Source: Pyrodictiaceae archaeon
Lineage (GTDB): Archaea; Thermoproteota; Thermoprotei_A; Sulfolobales; Pyrodictiaceae
NCBI GenBank assembly: GCA_027036135.1
Contig: JALVSY010000007.1
Span: 996,880 to 1,060,879, forward strand
Direction of reading: 5' to 3'
Length of the DNA: 64,000 nucleotides
This document shows positions 44,655-53,560 of the stretch, piece by piece. Within the stretch, counting starts at the first letter, position 1. Every line of letters begins with the position of its first letter. The translations under genes were made by a program, and so were the position numbers. The notes below the pieces were generated by a model. It searched no databases. It was not told the DNA's origin and was given only the letters and a program-made list of their open reading frames with translations.

Positions 44655-45686
44655 ATGGGTTGCCGAGAAGCCGTTATACGCCTTGATAAGCTAGAGGCTC
44701 CTTACCCGCCTCCTGAGAGCGTCCTAGCAGCTCTTGAGAAAGGGCTCCAGGAACTAAACAAGTACAGCGATGAGGGTCTTGCTGAGGAGCTTCGCTCAGA
44801 GCTAGCTAGTCACCACGGCCTCGAAGAGGACTCGGTAACTCTCCTAGGGAGCCGTGCTACCGCGGTTCTTGCTGTACTAGGCCTCGTGGCTAGGCTCAGG
44901 AAGAGGAGGCCTAGATTAGTGGCGCCGAGCCCGGGTCTCCAAGAGCTACGCAGGCTGCTAGAGAGCCATGCTGATGGCGTCATAGAGGTGGCTCTCGTTG
45001 AGCGGGACGAGTCTTGGCGAATCCCTCTAGACGAGCTACTGGGAGAAATAGGTAGAGCCGACCTAGTGGTGCTAGATAATCCCAGTGATCCCACGGGCTC
45101 ACTCATACTAAGGAGTCTTGGTGAGGCTAGGGACTTGCTAGAGGAGGCGTGTAGGCGAGAAACAATAGTGCTCATGGATGAGAGTTTCTACGAGTTTAGC
45201 GGGTTCAGCATAGCCGACCTCGTCGAGCCTTATCCCTGCCTCATAGTTATGCGGAGCATGGAGCAGGCCTACGCGCTCGCAGGCACCGGGCTAGTGTACC
45301 TCATCTCATCCGACAAGCTAGCCCAGGAACTATCCCGGCTAGTGCCACAGCCCTCTAGGCTATCGCTGCTAGCTGGCCTAGCGGCTCTAAGGAACCAGGG
45401 ATACTATTTCAAAATGGTCGAGAGACTCATAGCTGAGCGGGAGAGGACCCGGCAGCTCCTCCTAGGCCTCAGCGGAGTCTACGCCTACAGGTCTTGGAGC
45501 AGCTTCCTCTTGGTAAGAACGAGTATTGAACGAGTAGCAGAGAAGCTATGCAGCCAAGGAGTAGCGGTAGCGGGGACCACGCTCGGCAATAACTATGCGA
45601 GAATAAGCATCGGGAACCAAGGCGATAACAACTCATTACTAGCAGCACTAACCAGGCTACTCATGGAGGAGTCTAAGTTATCCTAG
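44655..45686 (+). CDS. HisC/CobC-like aminotransferase-fold protein lacking the PLP lysine
   Basis: 343 residues, fold-type I aminotransferase related to histidinol-phosphate aminotransferase. Conserved: N-terminal LDKLEAPYPPP and YSDEGLAEELR, NPSDPTG near 142-148, DESFYEF near 175-181, and ARISIG near the end with the substrate arginine. The PLP-binding segment reads RSMEQAYALAGTGLVY (200-215) where the family has R(T/S)xSKAYGLAG; Gln204 (codon CAG 45264-45266) replaces the Schiff-base lysine. As it stands it should not do normal transamination. It could be a non-catalytic relative or a point-mutated enzyme. Downstream of the bPH-SHOCT remnant. Confidence 0.75.
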   Translation: MGCREAVIRLDKLEAPYPPPESVLAALEKGLQELNKYSDEGLAEELRSELASHHGLEEDSVTLLGSRATAVLAVLGLVARLRKRRPRLVAPSPGLQELRRLLESHADGVIEVALVERDESWRIPLDELLGEIGRADLVVLDNPSDPTGSLILRSLGEARDLLEEACRRETIVLMDESFYEFSGFSIADLVEPYPCLIVMRSMEQAYALAGTGLVYLISSDKLAQELSRLVPQPSRLSLLAGLAALRNQGYYFKMVERLIAERERTRQLLLGLSGVYAYRSWSSFLLVRTSIERVAEKLCSQGVAVAGTTLGNNYARISIGNQGDNNSLLAALTRLLMEESKLS

Positions 45687-46049
45687 GTAGCCAGCATAGC
45701 GACAAAGGCTAGAGACGATAGAGTACAGTGTATCAACCAATATTCTCGCCAGCTCCTCCTCGCCCTCGGTATTTAGCTTTCCAACCCGTTCAAGCCTAAT
45801 AGCCGCGCCTTGCATAACAGCCTGCAACCTATCAGCAAGATCGCCTAGTACGCAGCGAGGCTCAGAGCTACCATCGCATCCTCTAATGCACTCAGAAGCA
45901 GCGTCTCCGAGGCAATAAGCTGCTTCACGAAGCAAACGGGCAAGCCCAGAGCCCTTCCCGCGCCCCTTACCAATAGCCTCGGACATAGAGCCGAGTATTC
46001 CGAGAACCTCGTCGCAAGCATTACGCAACGGTTCACAATCAGTGTTCAA
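45678..46049 (-). CDS. Cysteine-containing helical hypothetical protein
   Basis: 123 residues, mostly helical, with seven cysteines (C5, C12, then YCLGDAASECIRGCDG and PRCVLGDL, LCRYAGYLG). No family recognised. Starts 24 bp after the stop of the MoaD-like gene on the same strand, so probably its operon partner, and downstream of AOR. Overlaps the aminotransferase-like gene convergently by 9 bp. Confidence 0.55.
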   Translation of the reverse strand: MNTDCEPLRNACDEVLGILGSMSEAIGKGRGKGSGLARLLREAAYCLGDAASECIRGCDGSSEPRCVLGDLADRLQAVMQGAAIRLERVGKLNTEGEEELARILVDTLYSIVSSLCRYAGYLG

Positions 46050-46073
46050 GCCCCGGTTACCTCGCCGTGGAGC

Positions 46074-46373
46074 TTAGACAACGAAGAGAGCTCTTGGGGA
46101 GAAAACCACTCTGTCACCATCATGCAGCTCGGTGTTGAGTCCCTTAAGGAACTCTACTCTCCTACCATTAACAGCTATCTCTACAGGATACCTTATCTCT
46201 CCTTTCTCGTCTAGGACACGGTTCTTGAACCCTGACTTAATCTCCCAATCAATATAGTTGATGAGATCCCTTACAGTTGAGCCCCTGGGCAGCTTTACCT
46301 TCTTCTCAAAGCCTCCTATCAGTTCACGAAACTCCTGGAGAAACACGGCTGTGACCTCTATATAGTCACCCAT
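46074..46373 (-). CDS. MoaD/ThiS-like ubiquitin-fold protein without C-terminal GG
   Basis: 99 residues from ATG 46371-46373 (GGTGGGA precedes it); the frame is open to 46403. IEVTAVFLQEFRELIGG, KLPRGSTVRDLINYI and VEIAVNGRRVEFLKGLNTEL followed by DGDRVVFSPRALFVV give the beta-grasp order of MoaD, which carries sulfur in pterin cofactor synthesis. Instead of the diglycine end the protein finishes ALFVV, so it cannot be adenylated in the usual way unless processed. Positioned downstream of AOR, like the MoaD-type genes often next to tungsten AORs. Confidence 0.78.
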   Translation of the reverse strand: MGDYIEVTAVFLQEFRELIGGFEKKVKLPRGSTVRDLINYIDWEIKSGFKNRVLDEKGEIRYPVEIAVNGRRVEFLKGLNTELHDGDRVVFSPRALFVV

Positions 46374-46597
46374 GTTGTCCCACCCTCTAGTACCAGGCTC
46401 CATTCCTGCCGAAACCGCGATGAATGTGTTCTAATTCAGCTTGGGCGAGCATTCTCTATACACATATACAAGGGACGAACCTTTGCCCTAATATGTATGC
46501 TGCAAGGCTTTGAGGAATCGAGAGCTAGGCTTGGAACAGATTTGAGAAAAATGAAAATATTGAGCATGGAGCCTTATCCGTTATGTTGCGTAGCTGG

Positions 46598-48463
46598 TTA
46601 GGAGACTATGTAGAGGAACTCGTCTAGTCCGAGTCTCTTCAGAGTCTCCGGTGTTGGTTTGCCGTCTACCCATCCGCGGGCCTTGTAGTAAACTGGTAGG
46701 TAGGCCTCGAGCGCCTCCTTAGCGGTCTTGCCTTTGGCTGGGCCGTCGGGTAGTGGTTCCTCTAGTAGCCTCTTGGGCAGTGTGTCGTGGTACCCTGTTC
46801 CCTCTCTTACAGCGAAGAGCCTCTCAACGTTATAGATGCGCTCGCCCGTGGTTAGTAGCTCGTCAACTGTTAGGTCCTCCCAGCCCATAGCAGCCTTCAA
46901 TAGCTCCACGTAGTACTCGGGTGCATCAGCAAATGTATTGAACTTGCACACTACTAGGCTATCGATTACAGAGAAATAGTCTTGCTGCCACTTAACGAGC
47001 TCCGCCTTCTTCGGGTCAATCTTCAGTGGGTCGTACTTCTCTGGCACACCTAGTACGTCGAAGCTGACGCTATAAGCTCTTAGGTGGCATCCTCCCCTGT
47101 TAGACGTAGCGTAGCTTAGCGCCATGCTATTAATTGCTCTGGGGTCATAGGCTGGTAGCTCGAGGCCTTTGACATGGATGGCGCAATCTGGGCAGCCAAA
47201 GGCCTCGGCCAGTCTCTTAGCGCCCTCGGCTGTATATTCTCCTATTCCGTCGCGGTACGCGGTTTTCCATATCAGCCTTATTACCGCCTCTGCGTTGCCC
47301 CATGTGGGCTCAACGTCCTCGAGGAGGCTGAGGAGCTTCTCGGCCTTATCCTTGGGTAGTTCGCCTTTCTGCGCCTTCTCGTACAGCTCCATGAGGACTG
47401 CCGCGGTGTTGCCGAAGCTTATAGTGTCGAACCCCATGTCGTTGAGCAAGTAGTTTATCTTGATAATTGCCTCTATGTTGCCTATCAAGGTATTGGCTCC
47501 ATTGGCCCAGATTGTCTCGTACTCTGGGCCCTCTGATACCGGTGTGCGGTAAGGCCCGCTCTTCACCTCAGCTACCCTAGCGCAGCGGATTACACAGCCC
47601 CAGCAACCCTTGTTTGTCCTTAGGTAGTGCTCGGCGAGGTACTCGCCGCTAATATCGTAGGCCTTCTCAAAGGTTCCTCGTGTCCAGTTCTTGGTCGGGA
47701 GCCCGCCGTGCTCGTTTATAATATTGACCAGAACAGCTGTGCCGTACTTTGTCAGGGCCTGCTCAACGCTGTGTTCCATTATCTTCTTCGCTAGCTCCCT
47801 GGCGACCTGGGCGAACTTTGACCTATCGTATAGCTCTATCTTCCGGTGCCCATAGACGAATATTGCCTTGACCTTCTTCGCGCCCATTACCGCTCCTAGC
47901 CCGGTGCGGCCAGCTGCACGGTACTTGTCATTCATTATCGCTGCTATCTTTGAGAGGTTCTCGCCAGCAGGGCCTATAGCCATGACGCTGCCGAGATCGG
48001 GTTTGGTTATCCCCATTGTCTCTCTTATAACGTTCTCAGTGTGTATAACACCACGGCCCCATAGGTTCTTAGCGTCATGGAACTTAACTTCACCATCAAC
48101 TATGCTTATCCATACTGGCTCCTCGCTAACGCTCTCCAAGACTATTCCATCGTAGCCTGCGAAGCGTAGCCAGGGACCGAACTGTCCACCCGAGTTACTA
48201 TCACCGAGTATGCCCGTGAGAGGGCTCTTACCAATAACATGGTACCGGCCAGTCTCAACAGCAGCAGTGCCAGTGATTGGCCCGGTTAGTATGAAGAGCT
48301 TGTTCTCGGGGCCAAATGGGTCAGCGCCCTTGGGTATCTCCTTGAGTGCTAGGTAGGCTCCGAGGCCTCTGCCGCCGATGAAGCGGCGAAGCGTCTTCTC
48401 ATCAACTTTTTCTTCCCGCGTCTTCTGGGTCCAGAGGTTTATTCGTAGGAGTTTGAACTCCAC
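46598..48463 (-). CDS. aor: Tungsten-containing aldehyde:ferredoxin oxidoreductase
   Basis: 621 residues. Oxidises aldehydes to acids with ferredoxin reduction; binds a tungsten bis-pterin and one [4Fe-4S] cluster. Start GGRGLGAYLALKE (30-42), pterin-binding stretches TGTAAVETGRYHVIGKSPLTG and GRTGLGAVMGAKKVKAI, cluster cysteines CWGCVIRC near 290 plus the fourth CKFNTF near 506. DPRAINSMALSYATSNRGGCH is another hallmark. AOR versus FOR/GOR type cannot be settled. GTG start. Promoter-like CTATTATAATAAGC just upstream. Confidence 0.93.
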   Translation of the reverse strand: MEFKLLRINLWTQKTREEKVDEKTLRRFIGGRGLGAYLALKEIPKGADPFGPENKLFILTGPITGTAAVETGRYHVIGKSPLTGILGDSNSGGQFGPWLRFAGYDGIVLESVSEEPVWISIVDGEVKFHDAKNLWGRGVIHTENVIRETMGITKPDLGSVMAIGPAGENLSKIAAIMNDKYRAAGRTGLGAVMGAKKVKAIFVYGHRKIELYDRSKFAQVARELAKKIMEHSVEQALTKYGTAVLVNIINEHGGLPTKNWTRGTFEKAYDISGEYLAEHYLRTNKGCWGCVIRCARVAEVKSGPYRTPVSEGPEYETIWANGANTLIGNIEAIIKINYLLNDMGFDTISFGNTAAVLMELYEKAQKGELPKDKAEKLLSLLEDVEPTWGNAEAVIRLIWKTAYRDGIGEYTAEGAKRLAEAFGCPDCAIHVKGLELPAYDPRAINSMALSYATSNRGGCHLRAYSVSFDVLGVPEKYDPLKIDPKKAELVKWQQDYFSVIDSLVVCKFNTFADAPEYYVELLKAAMGWEDLTVDELLTTGERIYNVERLFAVREGTGYHDTLPKRLLEEPLPDGPAKGKTAKEALEAYLPVYYKARGWVDGKPTPETLKRLGLDEFLYIVS

Positions 48464-48493
48464 CTGTAGAGCACCATGTAATAACTAAGGGAG

Positions 48494-48507
48494 CTTATTA
48501 TAATAGG
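48494..48507 (-). promoter_or_regulatory. TATA box of the AOR gene
   Basis: On the minus strand CTATTATAATAAGC lies about 31-44 bp before the GTG start, predicting a very short leader of about 10 nt or less. Confidence 0.5.
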
Positions 48508-48557
48508 GTTCCCCAAACAAGGCCACTAGCTGTGCTTAACCCGGGTAAAAATCGGGC

Positions 48558-50111
48558 TCAGCAAGGCTCTATTGTTGAGGGAGGCTTCGTGGTGACAGCA
48601 TACGTTACCATGGTGACGCCGGGTACCTCGCTCGTAATCCTCCAAGCTATCTTGTCGAGGACCTCGTAGGGTATACGGGCCCAGTCAGCGGTCATCCCAT
48701 CATCGCTCAGTACTATGCGGACAATTACTATCCTGCCAATAGCTCTCTGGTCGCCCTTAACACCGACCCACTCATCGTCGCCCACTACGGCGAATGCCTG
48801 CCACACATCATAGTATAGGCCTGCTTTCTTTAGCTCCTCCTCAACTATCCAAGAAGCCTCCCTTACTACGCGGAGCTTCTCCTCGGTAACCTCGCCTATG
48901 ACTCGGACAGCGAGCCCAGGGCCGGGGAATGGGTGGCGATAAGCATAGCTACGTGGAACGCCTAGCGCCATGGCTATTCTTCTTACCTCGTCCTTGTAGA
49001 AGTATCTTAGGGGCTCAAGCACCCTTAGGCCAAGCTTCTCGGGCAAACCGCCCACGTTATGATGACTCTTTATCCGGTCAGCTCCGGGCACGGCACCGCT
49101 CTCGATAACGTCTGGATAAGTTGTTCCCTGGGCAAGCCACTTTATAGCCGGGTCTCTTCTCGCTATTTCCTCGAATATCTCCACGAAGGTTCTCCCAATG
49201 ATCCTGCGCTTCTCCTCGCAGTCTCTTACTCCTCGTAGCCTCTCAAGGAAGAGCCTAGATGCGTCAACGTATATGGGCTCGATGCCGAGGCTCCTTAGAA
49301 GCCCTAGTACCTCCTTGGCCTCGCCCTTGCGGAGCAGTCCGTGGTTAACAAACACGGCTACCAAGCGGTCACCTATAGCCTTCTTCACGAGCAATGCGGT
49401 AGTTGTTGAGTCAACGCCGCCACTAACAGCTACAAGAACTTTCTCATCGTGGCCGATCCTTGCCCTAATCTCCTCAACGAGTTTCTCAACTATGTTCTCG
49501 GGTCTCCAGTTCTTCTCCAACCCGGCCACAAGGGATACGAAGTTATCGAGGAGCAGCCTGCCTTTCGGAGTGTGGCTAACCTCTGGGTGGAACTGAACAC
49601 CATAGATTGGCTTATCTCTTAGCCTGAACGCGGCTATGTACCCGGTATCCTTGGAGACAGCTAATACCTCTGCGCTATCGGGGAGCGAGGCCACGTAGTC
49701 CCCGTGGCTCATCCACGTCTCTTCCTCAAGGCCCCATCCCTGGAACAAGGGGTCATCGCGCCGTAGCACTCTTATCCATGTACGCCCATACTCGCCGGGC
49801 CCTTTCTCAACACGGCCACCAATCATTGTCGCGAGTAATTGGTGGCCGTAGCAAATCCCTAGCACGGGGACATCGAGCCTGAGCACCCAGTCACCTATAC
49901 GTGGCGCGCCGGGCTCATGGACGCTACGAGGACCACCTGAGAGAACTACAGCGTCAGCCCCGAGCTCCCCAACTTTCTCCGGGCTAGCCTCGTAGTAATG
50001 AAGTATCTCTGTGTAGACACCGAGCTCCCTAAGCCTACGAGATATCAAGTGCGCGTATTGTCCACCAAAATTAATAACGATAACGGTGCTGTACTTTCCG
50101 CTAATTCGCAT
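48558..50111 (-). CDS. guaA: GMP synthase (glutamine-hydrolysing), two-domain
   Basis: 517 residues. Amidotransferase domain (1-190) with GICYGHQLLA nucleophile near 85 and the His/Glu of FHPEVSHTPKG; ATP-pyrophosphatase domain with SGGVDSTTTALL P-loop near 233; C-terminal dimerisation domain ending VTKPPSTIEPC-like (TMVTYAVTTKPPSTIE). Many archaea split GuaA into two subunits; here it is a single fused protein. Converts XMP to GMP, the G branch after the purine operon. Divergent from purB with a shared 194-bp region. Confidence 0.96.
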   Translation of the reverse strand: MRISGKYSTVIVINFGGQYAHLISRRLRELGVYTEILHYYEASPEKVGELGADAVVLSGGPRSVHEPGAPRIGDWVLRLDVPVLGICYGHQLLATMIGGRVEKGPGEYGRTWIRVLRRDDPLFQGWGLEEETWMSHGDYVASLPDSAEVLAVSKDTGYIAAFRLRDKPIYGVQFHPEVSHTPKGRLLLDNFVSLVAGLEKNWRPENIVEKLVEEIRARIGHDEKVLVAVSGGVDSTTTALLVKKAIGDRLVAVFVNHGLLRKGEAKEVLGLLRSLGIEPIYVDASRLFLERLRGVRDCEEKRRIIGRTFVEIFEEIARRDPAIKWLAQGTTYPDVIESGAVPGADRIKSHHNVGGLPEKLGLRVLEPLRYFYKDEVRRIAMALGVPRSYAYRHPFPGPGLAVRVIGEVTEEKLRVVREASWIVEEELKKAGLYYDVWQAFAVVGDDEWVGVKGDQRAIGRIVIVRIVLSDDGMTADWARIPYEVLDKIAWRITSEVPGVTMVTYAVTTKPPSTIEPC

Positions 50112-50185
50112 ACCTAGGACTTCCTCCAGCAGCGGCTACCATCTCGTGTAGCATGTGTCTCTGGGTCTCAGCCTTATTAGCCTAG

Positions 50186-50232
50186 GTGTATAAGAGGAAA
50201 CAAGACACGTTGTTACATAATGTGATATAAAA
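50186..50232. promoter_or_regulatory. Back-to-back TATA elements for guaA and purB
   Basis: CTTATACA on the minus strand (50186-50195) fits guaA, and GATATAAAA on the plus strand (50224-50232) fits purB with a leader of about 50 nt. No copy of the purC-type palindrome occurs here. Confidence 0.45.
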
Positions 50233-50305
50233 ACGATGAATAAGCATTGATGCAGCTAGGCGTTATTTTAGGCCTATGCCTCGGGAATACCCTAAGCGGT
50301 GAACA

Positions 50306-51667
50306 ATGAAGGAGCGCTCCCCGGTCTGTGTCTATGAGTGGCGCTACGGAAGCCAGGAGATGAGGCAGGTATTCTCCCGCGACAACATGGTTGAGACATA
50401 TAAGCGTGTTGAGCTAGCCCTATTAGAGAGCCTCGTAGAGCTAGGCGTTGCTCCTCCAAAGGCTCTTGACGAAGCGAAGAAGGCAGCCTCCAAGCTAAGC
50501 GCGATACAAGTCTATGATGAGGAGAAAAAGAGGGGCCATGACATAGCATCACTAGTATTCCTCATGGGTAGGCTCGGCGGCGAAGAAGCTGCCCGCTGGA
50601 TACACTTCGGCGCAACAAGCAACGATGTAATCGATACCGCCTGGGCACTAGTTATTCGGGACGCACTTAGTATTGTTAAGAAGAGGCTAAGACTCCTAAT
50701 AGAGAAGCTAGTAGTCCTTGCTGAGAAGCATAGATACACCGTCATGCCCGGGCGCACTCATGGCCAGCACGCAACACCGATAACACTCGGGTTCAAGGTA
50801 GCGAACTACGTCTACGAGCTAGCTCGTAGCTACGAGAGAATATGTGACGCGGAGAAGAGGATTCTCCGCGTAAAGCTAGGTGGAGCAACAGGAACCATGG
50901 CTAGCTGGAATGGCTACGGCCTCGAGCTCCGCAAAGCCTTCGCCTCAAAACTCGGCCTAGAACCACACATTATATCAACACAGGTTGCGCCCCGCGACGG
51001 CTTCGCAGAGCTAGCAGCAGTACTAGCAATACTAGCTAGTACTCTTGATCGCTTCGCCGTAGAGATTAGAGAACTAGCGAGACCAGAGATCCACGAGCTA
51101 TGGGAGGAAAGGGGCAGTGCTATTGGGAGTAGCGCGATGCCCCAGAAAGCGAACCCCGTCACAGCTGAGAGGATAAGCGGCCTAGCAAGGATAGCTAGGA
51201 GCCTCGTGCACGTCTTCTTAGAAAACATGGTGCTCTGGCACGAGAGAGACTTAACGAATAGTAGCTCCGAGCGAGTAGCAATACCACATCTCTTCCTAAC
51301 AATAGACCAAATACTCATCGATGCTAATAATCTTGTTGATAGGCTACGCGTAGACAGAGACAAGATGAAGAGAAACTTGTACCTAACAATGGCCACAGCA
51401 ACCACGGAGGCGTTAATGAACCTCCTCATACAGCGAGCAAGACTGAGCCGCGAGGAGGCATACAGTCTAGCACGCAAAGCAGCGCAAAAAGCACTACAGG
51501 ATCAAAAACCATTATGGATCGCGGCAAGCGAGCTACCCGAGATAAGAAAGCACCTGGAAGACGTCGATCTAGAGGAGGTACTACGCCCAGAGAACTACAT
51601 CGGTGAAGCACCACGCCTAGTAAGCGAGGCAACAAGCTACGCAAGAGCCGTGCTCAAGGAGTGCTAG
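50306..51667 (+). CDS. purB: Adenylosuccinate lyase
   Basis: 453 residues, fumarase/aspartase superfamily. Catalyses SAICAR to AICAR and adenylosuccinate to AMP. The signature loop SSAMPQKANPVTAE near 272-285 is intact, with the serine as catalytic base; HFGATSNDVIDTAWAL near 93 and MPGRTHGQHATPIT near 148 carry the histidine. ATG preceded by GGTGA. Ends 4 bp inside the convergent regulator gene. Confidence 0.97.
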   Translation: MKERSPVCVYEWRYGSQEMRQVFSRDNMVETYKRVELALLESLVELGVAPPKALDEAKKAASKLSAIQVYDEEKKRGHDIASLVFLMGRLGGEEAARWIHFGATSNDVIDTAWALVIRDALSIVKKRLRLLIEKLVVLAEKHRYTVMPGRTHGQHATPITLGFKVANYVYELARSYERICDAEKRILRVKLGGATGTMASWNGYGLELRKAFASKLGLEPHIISTQVAPRDGFAELAAVLAILASTLDRFAVEIRELARPEIHELWEERGSAIGSSAMPQKANPVTAERISGLARIARSLVHVFLENMVLWHERDLTNSSSERVAIPHLFLTIDQILIDANNLVDRLRVDRDKMKRNLYLTMATATTEALMNLLIQRARLSREEAYSLARKAAQKALQDQKPLWIAASELPEIRKHLEDVDLEEVLRPENYIGEAPRLVSEATSYARAVLKEC

Positions 51668-52377
51668 GATAGCTCCAAAAGGGCATGGACATCGCTTATA
51701 CCAAGTCTCTCTAAGCGCTTCCTCCACTCAGAACCGATAGCTATAACGACGACCGCTCCGACGACCTTGCCTCCTGCTCTCTTAACGGCTTTTGCAAGAG
51801 CCTCGAATGTGGCACCAGTACGAGCAAAGTCATCGACGAGTAGCACCTTGGATCCCTCAGACAGAGAGTCTCTGGGCACGTAGAACACCTTTACACCGAA
51901 AGGTTGCTCGCCGCCTTCGCTCCTAATGTACTCCCGGCCAGGGCTACCAGGATGACGCCTAGCCAGTACAAGGCGTGCATCAAGAGCCAGCGCTACCAGT
52001 GTGGCCAGGGGTACACCTATAGTCTCAGCTGATAGGACAGTGTCAACCCTTTCCTTATACTTGTACTCAGTCCATGCCGAGACTAGGCGCAGTACAAGAG
52101 GATCAAGCATAACGTACTCTAGGTCAGCTATGCTTCTCGTGGCTCTTAGACGCGAAGCTATCAATGATGCGAGATTTATTCTACTAAGGATAGTATTGAG
52201 GATTACTCGTGCCTGTGATGGGCTTGGTATTCTAGCACCTGTCGCGTACTGGGCTAGGACGTTCCTTGATATACCGAGCAGTTTCTCGAGCTCAGCATAG
52301 CTCATATCCCGGTGTAGTAGTCTTAGGATCTCTACTACGCTTAGCTGAAGCCGAAGTGTGTCAATCTTCTTAGCCAT
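51664..52377 (-). CDS. HTH-PRTase transcription regulator (GfcR/PurR-like)
   Basis: 237 residues. Helix-turn-helix at 20-60 (MSYAELEKLLGISRNVLAQYATGARIPSP), then a type I phosphoribosyltransferase domain with the PRPP loop VLLVDDFARTGATFEAL near 177-193. These orotate-PRTase-like proteins are regulators that sense PRPP or nucleotides; haloarchaeal members control sugar genes, while this one sits between purB and purC, facing purC across 155 bp with a perfect palindrome. It most likely controls the purine genes and itself. Confidence 0.85.
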   Translation of the reverse strand: MAKKIDTLRLQLSVVEILRLLHRDMSYAELEKLLGISRNVLAQYATGARIPSPSQARVILNTILSRINLASLIASRLRATRSIADLEYVMLDPLVLRLVSAWTEYKYKERVDTVLSAETIGVPLATLVALALDARLVLARRHPGSPGREYIRSEGGEQPFGVKVFYVPRDSLSEGSKVLLVDDFARTGATFEALAKAVKRAGGKVVGAVVVIAIGSEWRKRLERLGISDVHALLELS

Positions 52378-52440
52378 GTCTAGGACACCGTTACTCGCTC
52401 AAGACAATAAAGCATTTAGAAAGGCTTAGTTATGCCTATC

Positions 52441-52458
52441 TTTACTTAGCTAAGTAAA
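52441..52458. promoter_or_regulatory. Perfect 18-bp palindrome, candidate operator of the purine operon
   Basis: TTTACTTAGCTAAGTAAA is self-complementary over 18 bp. It lies in the 155-bp region between the divergent regulator and purC, about 28 bp upstream of GGTTAAAAAG (52484-52493), the likely purC TATA. A half-site TTTACTTAG also occurs at 43951, without its partner half. Confidence 0.65.
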
Positions 52459-52532
52459 TAGAATGAAGTAGCGCAATAAGGGTTAAAAAGAGTCTCAATC
52501 CGTAACCGCGTAAAATAGGGGCTAATAGGGCC

Positions 52533-53267
52533 TTGAGCACCAAGCCACAAGAGCTTTCTCTGCTTTACGAGGGCAAGTCAAAAAAGCTATACAAGGTGAG
52601 CGCTAACGAGGCAATAATGGTGTTTAAGGACGAAGTAACAGCATACAACGGGAAATACCACGACATAGTCCCTGGTAAGGGACTATACTCCGCCATACTT
52701 AGCTCAAAGCTCTTCGAGGTACTCGAGCAAAACAACATAGGAACCCACTACCTATGCTACATGGGCGGTAACAAGGTCAAGGTAAGGATACACAAGGTAC
52801 TCCCCATAGAAGTCATAGTGAGGAACTATGCATATGGGAGTATGCTGAAAAGGCTACCGCTACTAAGAGAACTCGAGCCCATAAACCCACCACTAGTAGA
52901 GTACCACTACAAAGACGATCGCCTCGGAGACCCCCTGGTTCATCCACGCGACCTTGTTATAGCAGGGCTAGTCAACAGCGACGAGCTCGAGGAGCTAGAG
53001 AACCTGGCCATAAGAACGAACGAGATCCTCAAAAGGTTCTGGGAAGATAGAGGACTAAAGCTAATCGACTTCAAAATAGAGGTAGCCAAGACGAGGAAAG
53101 GCCTAGTAATCGTTGACGAGATAACAGGCGACTCTATGAGGCTGCTTGACGAGAAAGGAGCACACCTTGACAAGGAGATCTACCGGAGAACAAGGAACAC
53201 CAAGGCCCTTCTCTCAGCCTACCAGCGCCTAGCCGAACTAGCAGGCTCTCCTATGAGGAGGTGCTAA
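52533..53267 (+). CDS. purC: SAICAR synthetase
   Basis: 244 residues. LLYEGKSKKLYKV at residues 9-21 is the classic PurC start; VIVRNYAYGSMLKRL near 94 and LIDFKIEVAKTRKGLVIVDEI near 178-198 with EITGDSMRL follow. Ligates aspartate to CAIR. First gene of the large purine operon; TTG start at 52533. Overlaps the next open frame by a few bases; ribosome site GGAGGTG for purS lies in its end. Confidence 0.97.
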   Translation: MSTKPQELSLLYEGKSKKLYKVSANEAIMVFKDEVTAYNGKYHDIVPGKGLYSAILSSKLFEVLEQNNIGTHYLCYMGGNKVKVRIHKVLPIEVIVRNYAYGSMLKRLPLLRELEPINPPLVEYHYKDDRLGDPLVHPRDLVIAGLVNSDELEELENLAIRTNEILKRFWEDRGLKLIDFKIEVAKTRKGLVIVDEITGDSMRLLDEKGAHLDKEIYRRTRNTKALLSAYQRLAELAGSPMRRC

Positions 53268-53275
53268 TAATAACC

Positions 53276-53560
53276 ATGCCTGTTTATAGAGTGCTCATGG
53301 TCGTAACCAATAAGGAAGCTGCACGAGACCCCGAAGGAGAAACGTTAGCGCACGAGCTAAGAAAACAAGGGTACAGCTACATAGTATCGCTGAGGGCTGG
53401 AAAATCCTACATAGTTGATATCGAGGCTGCTAGCGCTGAGAAAGCCATTCTCCTCGTAAAGGAGCTCGCTTCTAGGTCAAGGCTCTATAACCCAGTAGTG
53501 CATGATCTCCGGGTGCTCCTCCTTGCCGAGAATAGCCGTGGTAAAGTATCCGGGGACTAA
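53276..53560 (+). CDS. purS: FGAM synthase, PurS subunit
   Basis: 94 residues from ATG 53276 (GAGGAGGTG 12 bp upstream; frame open to 53261). VYRVLMVVTNKEAARDPEGE and LRAGKSYIVDIEAASAEKA match the small beta-alpha PurS subunit that bridges PurL and PurQ in the three-component FGAM synthase. The end overlaps purQ. Confidence 0.92.
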   Translation: MPVYRVLMVVTNKEAARDPEGETLAHELRKQGYSYIVSLRAGKSYIVDIEAASAEKAILLVKELASRSRLYNPVVHDLRVLLLAENSRGKVSGD

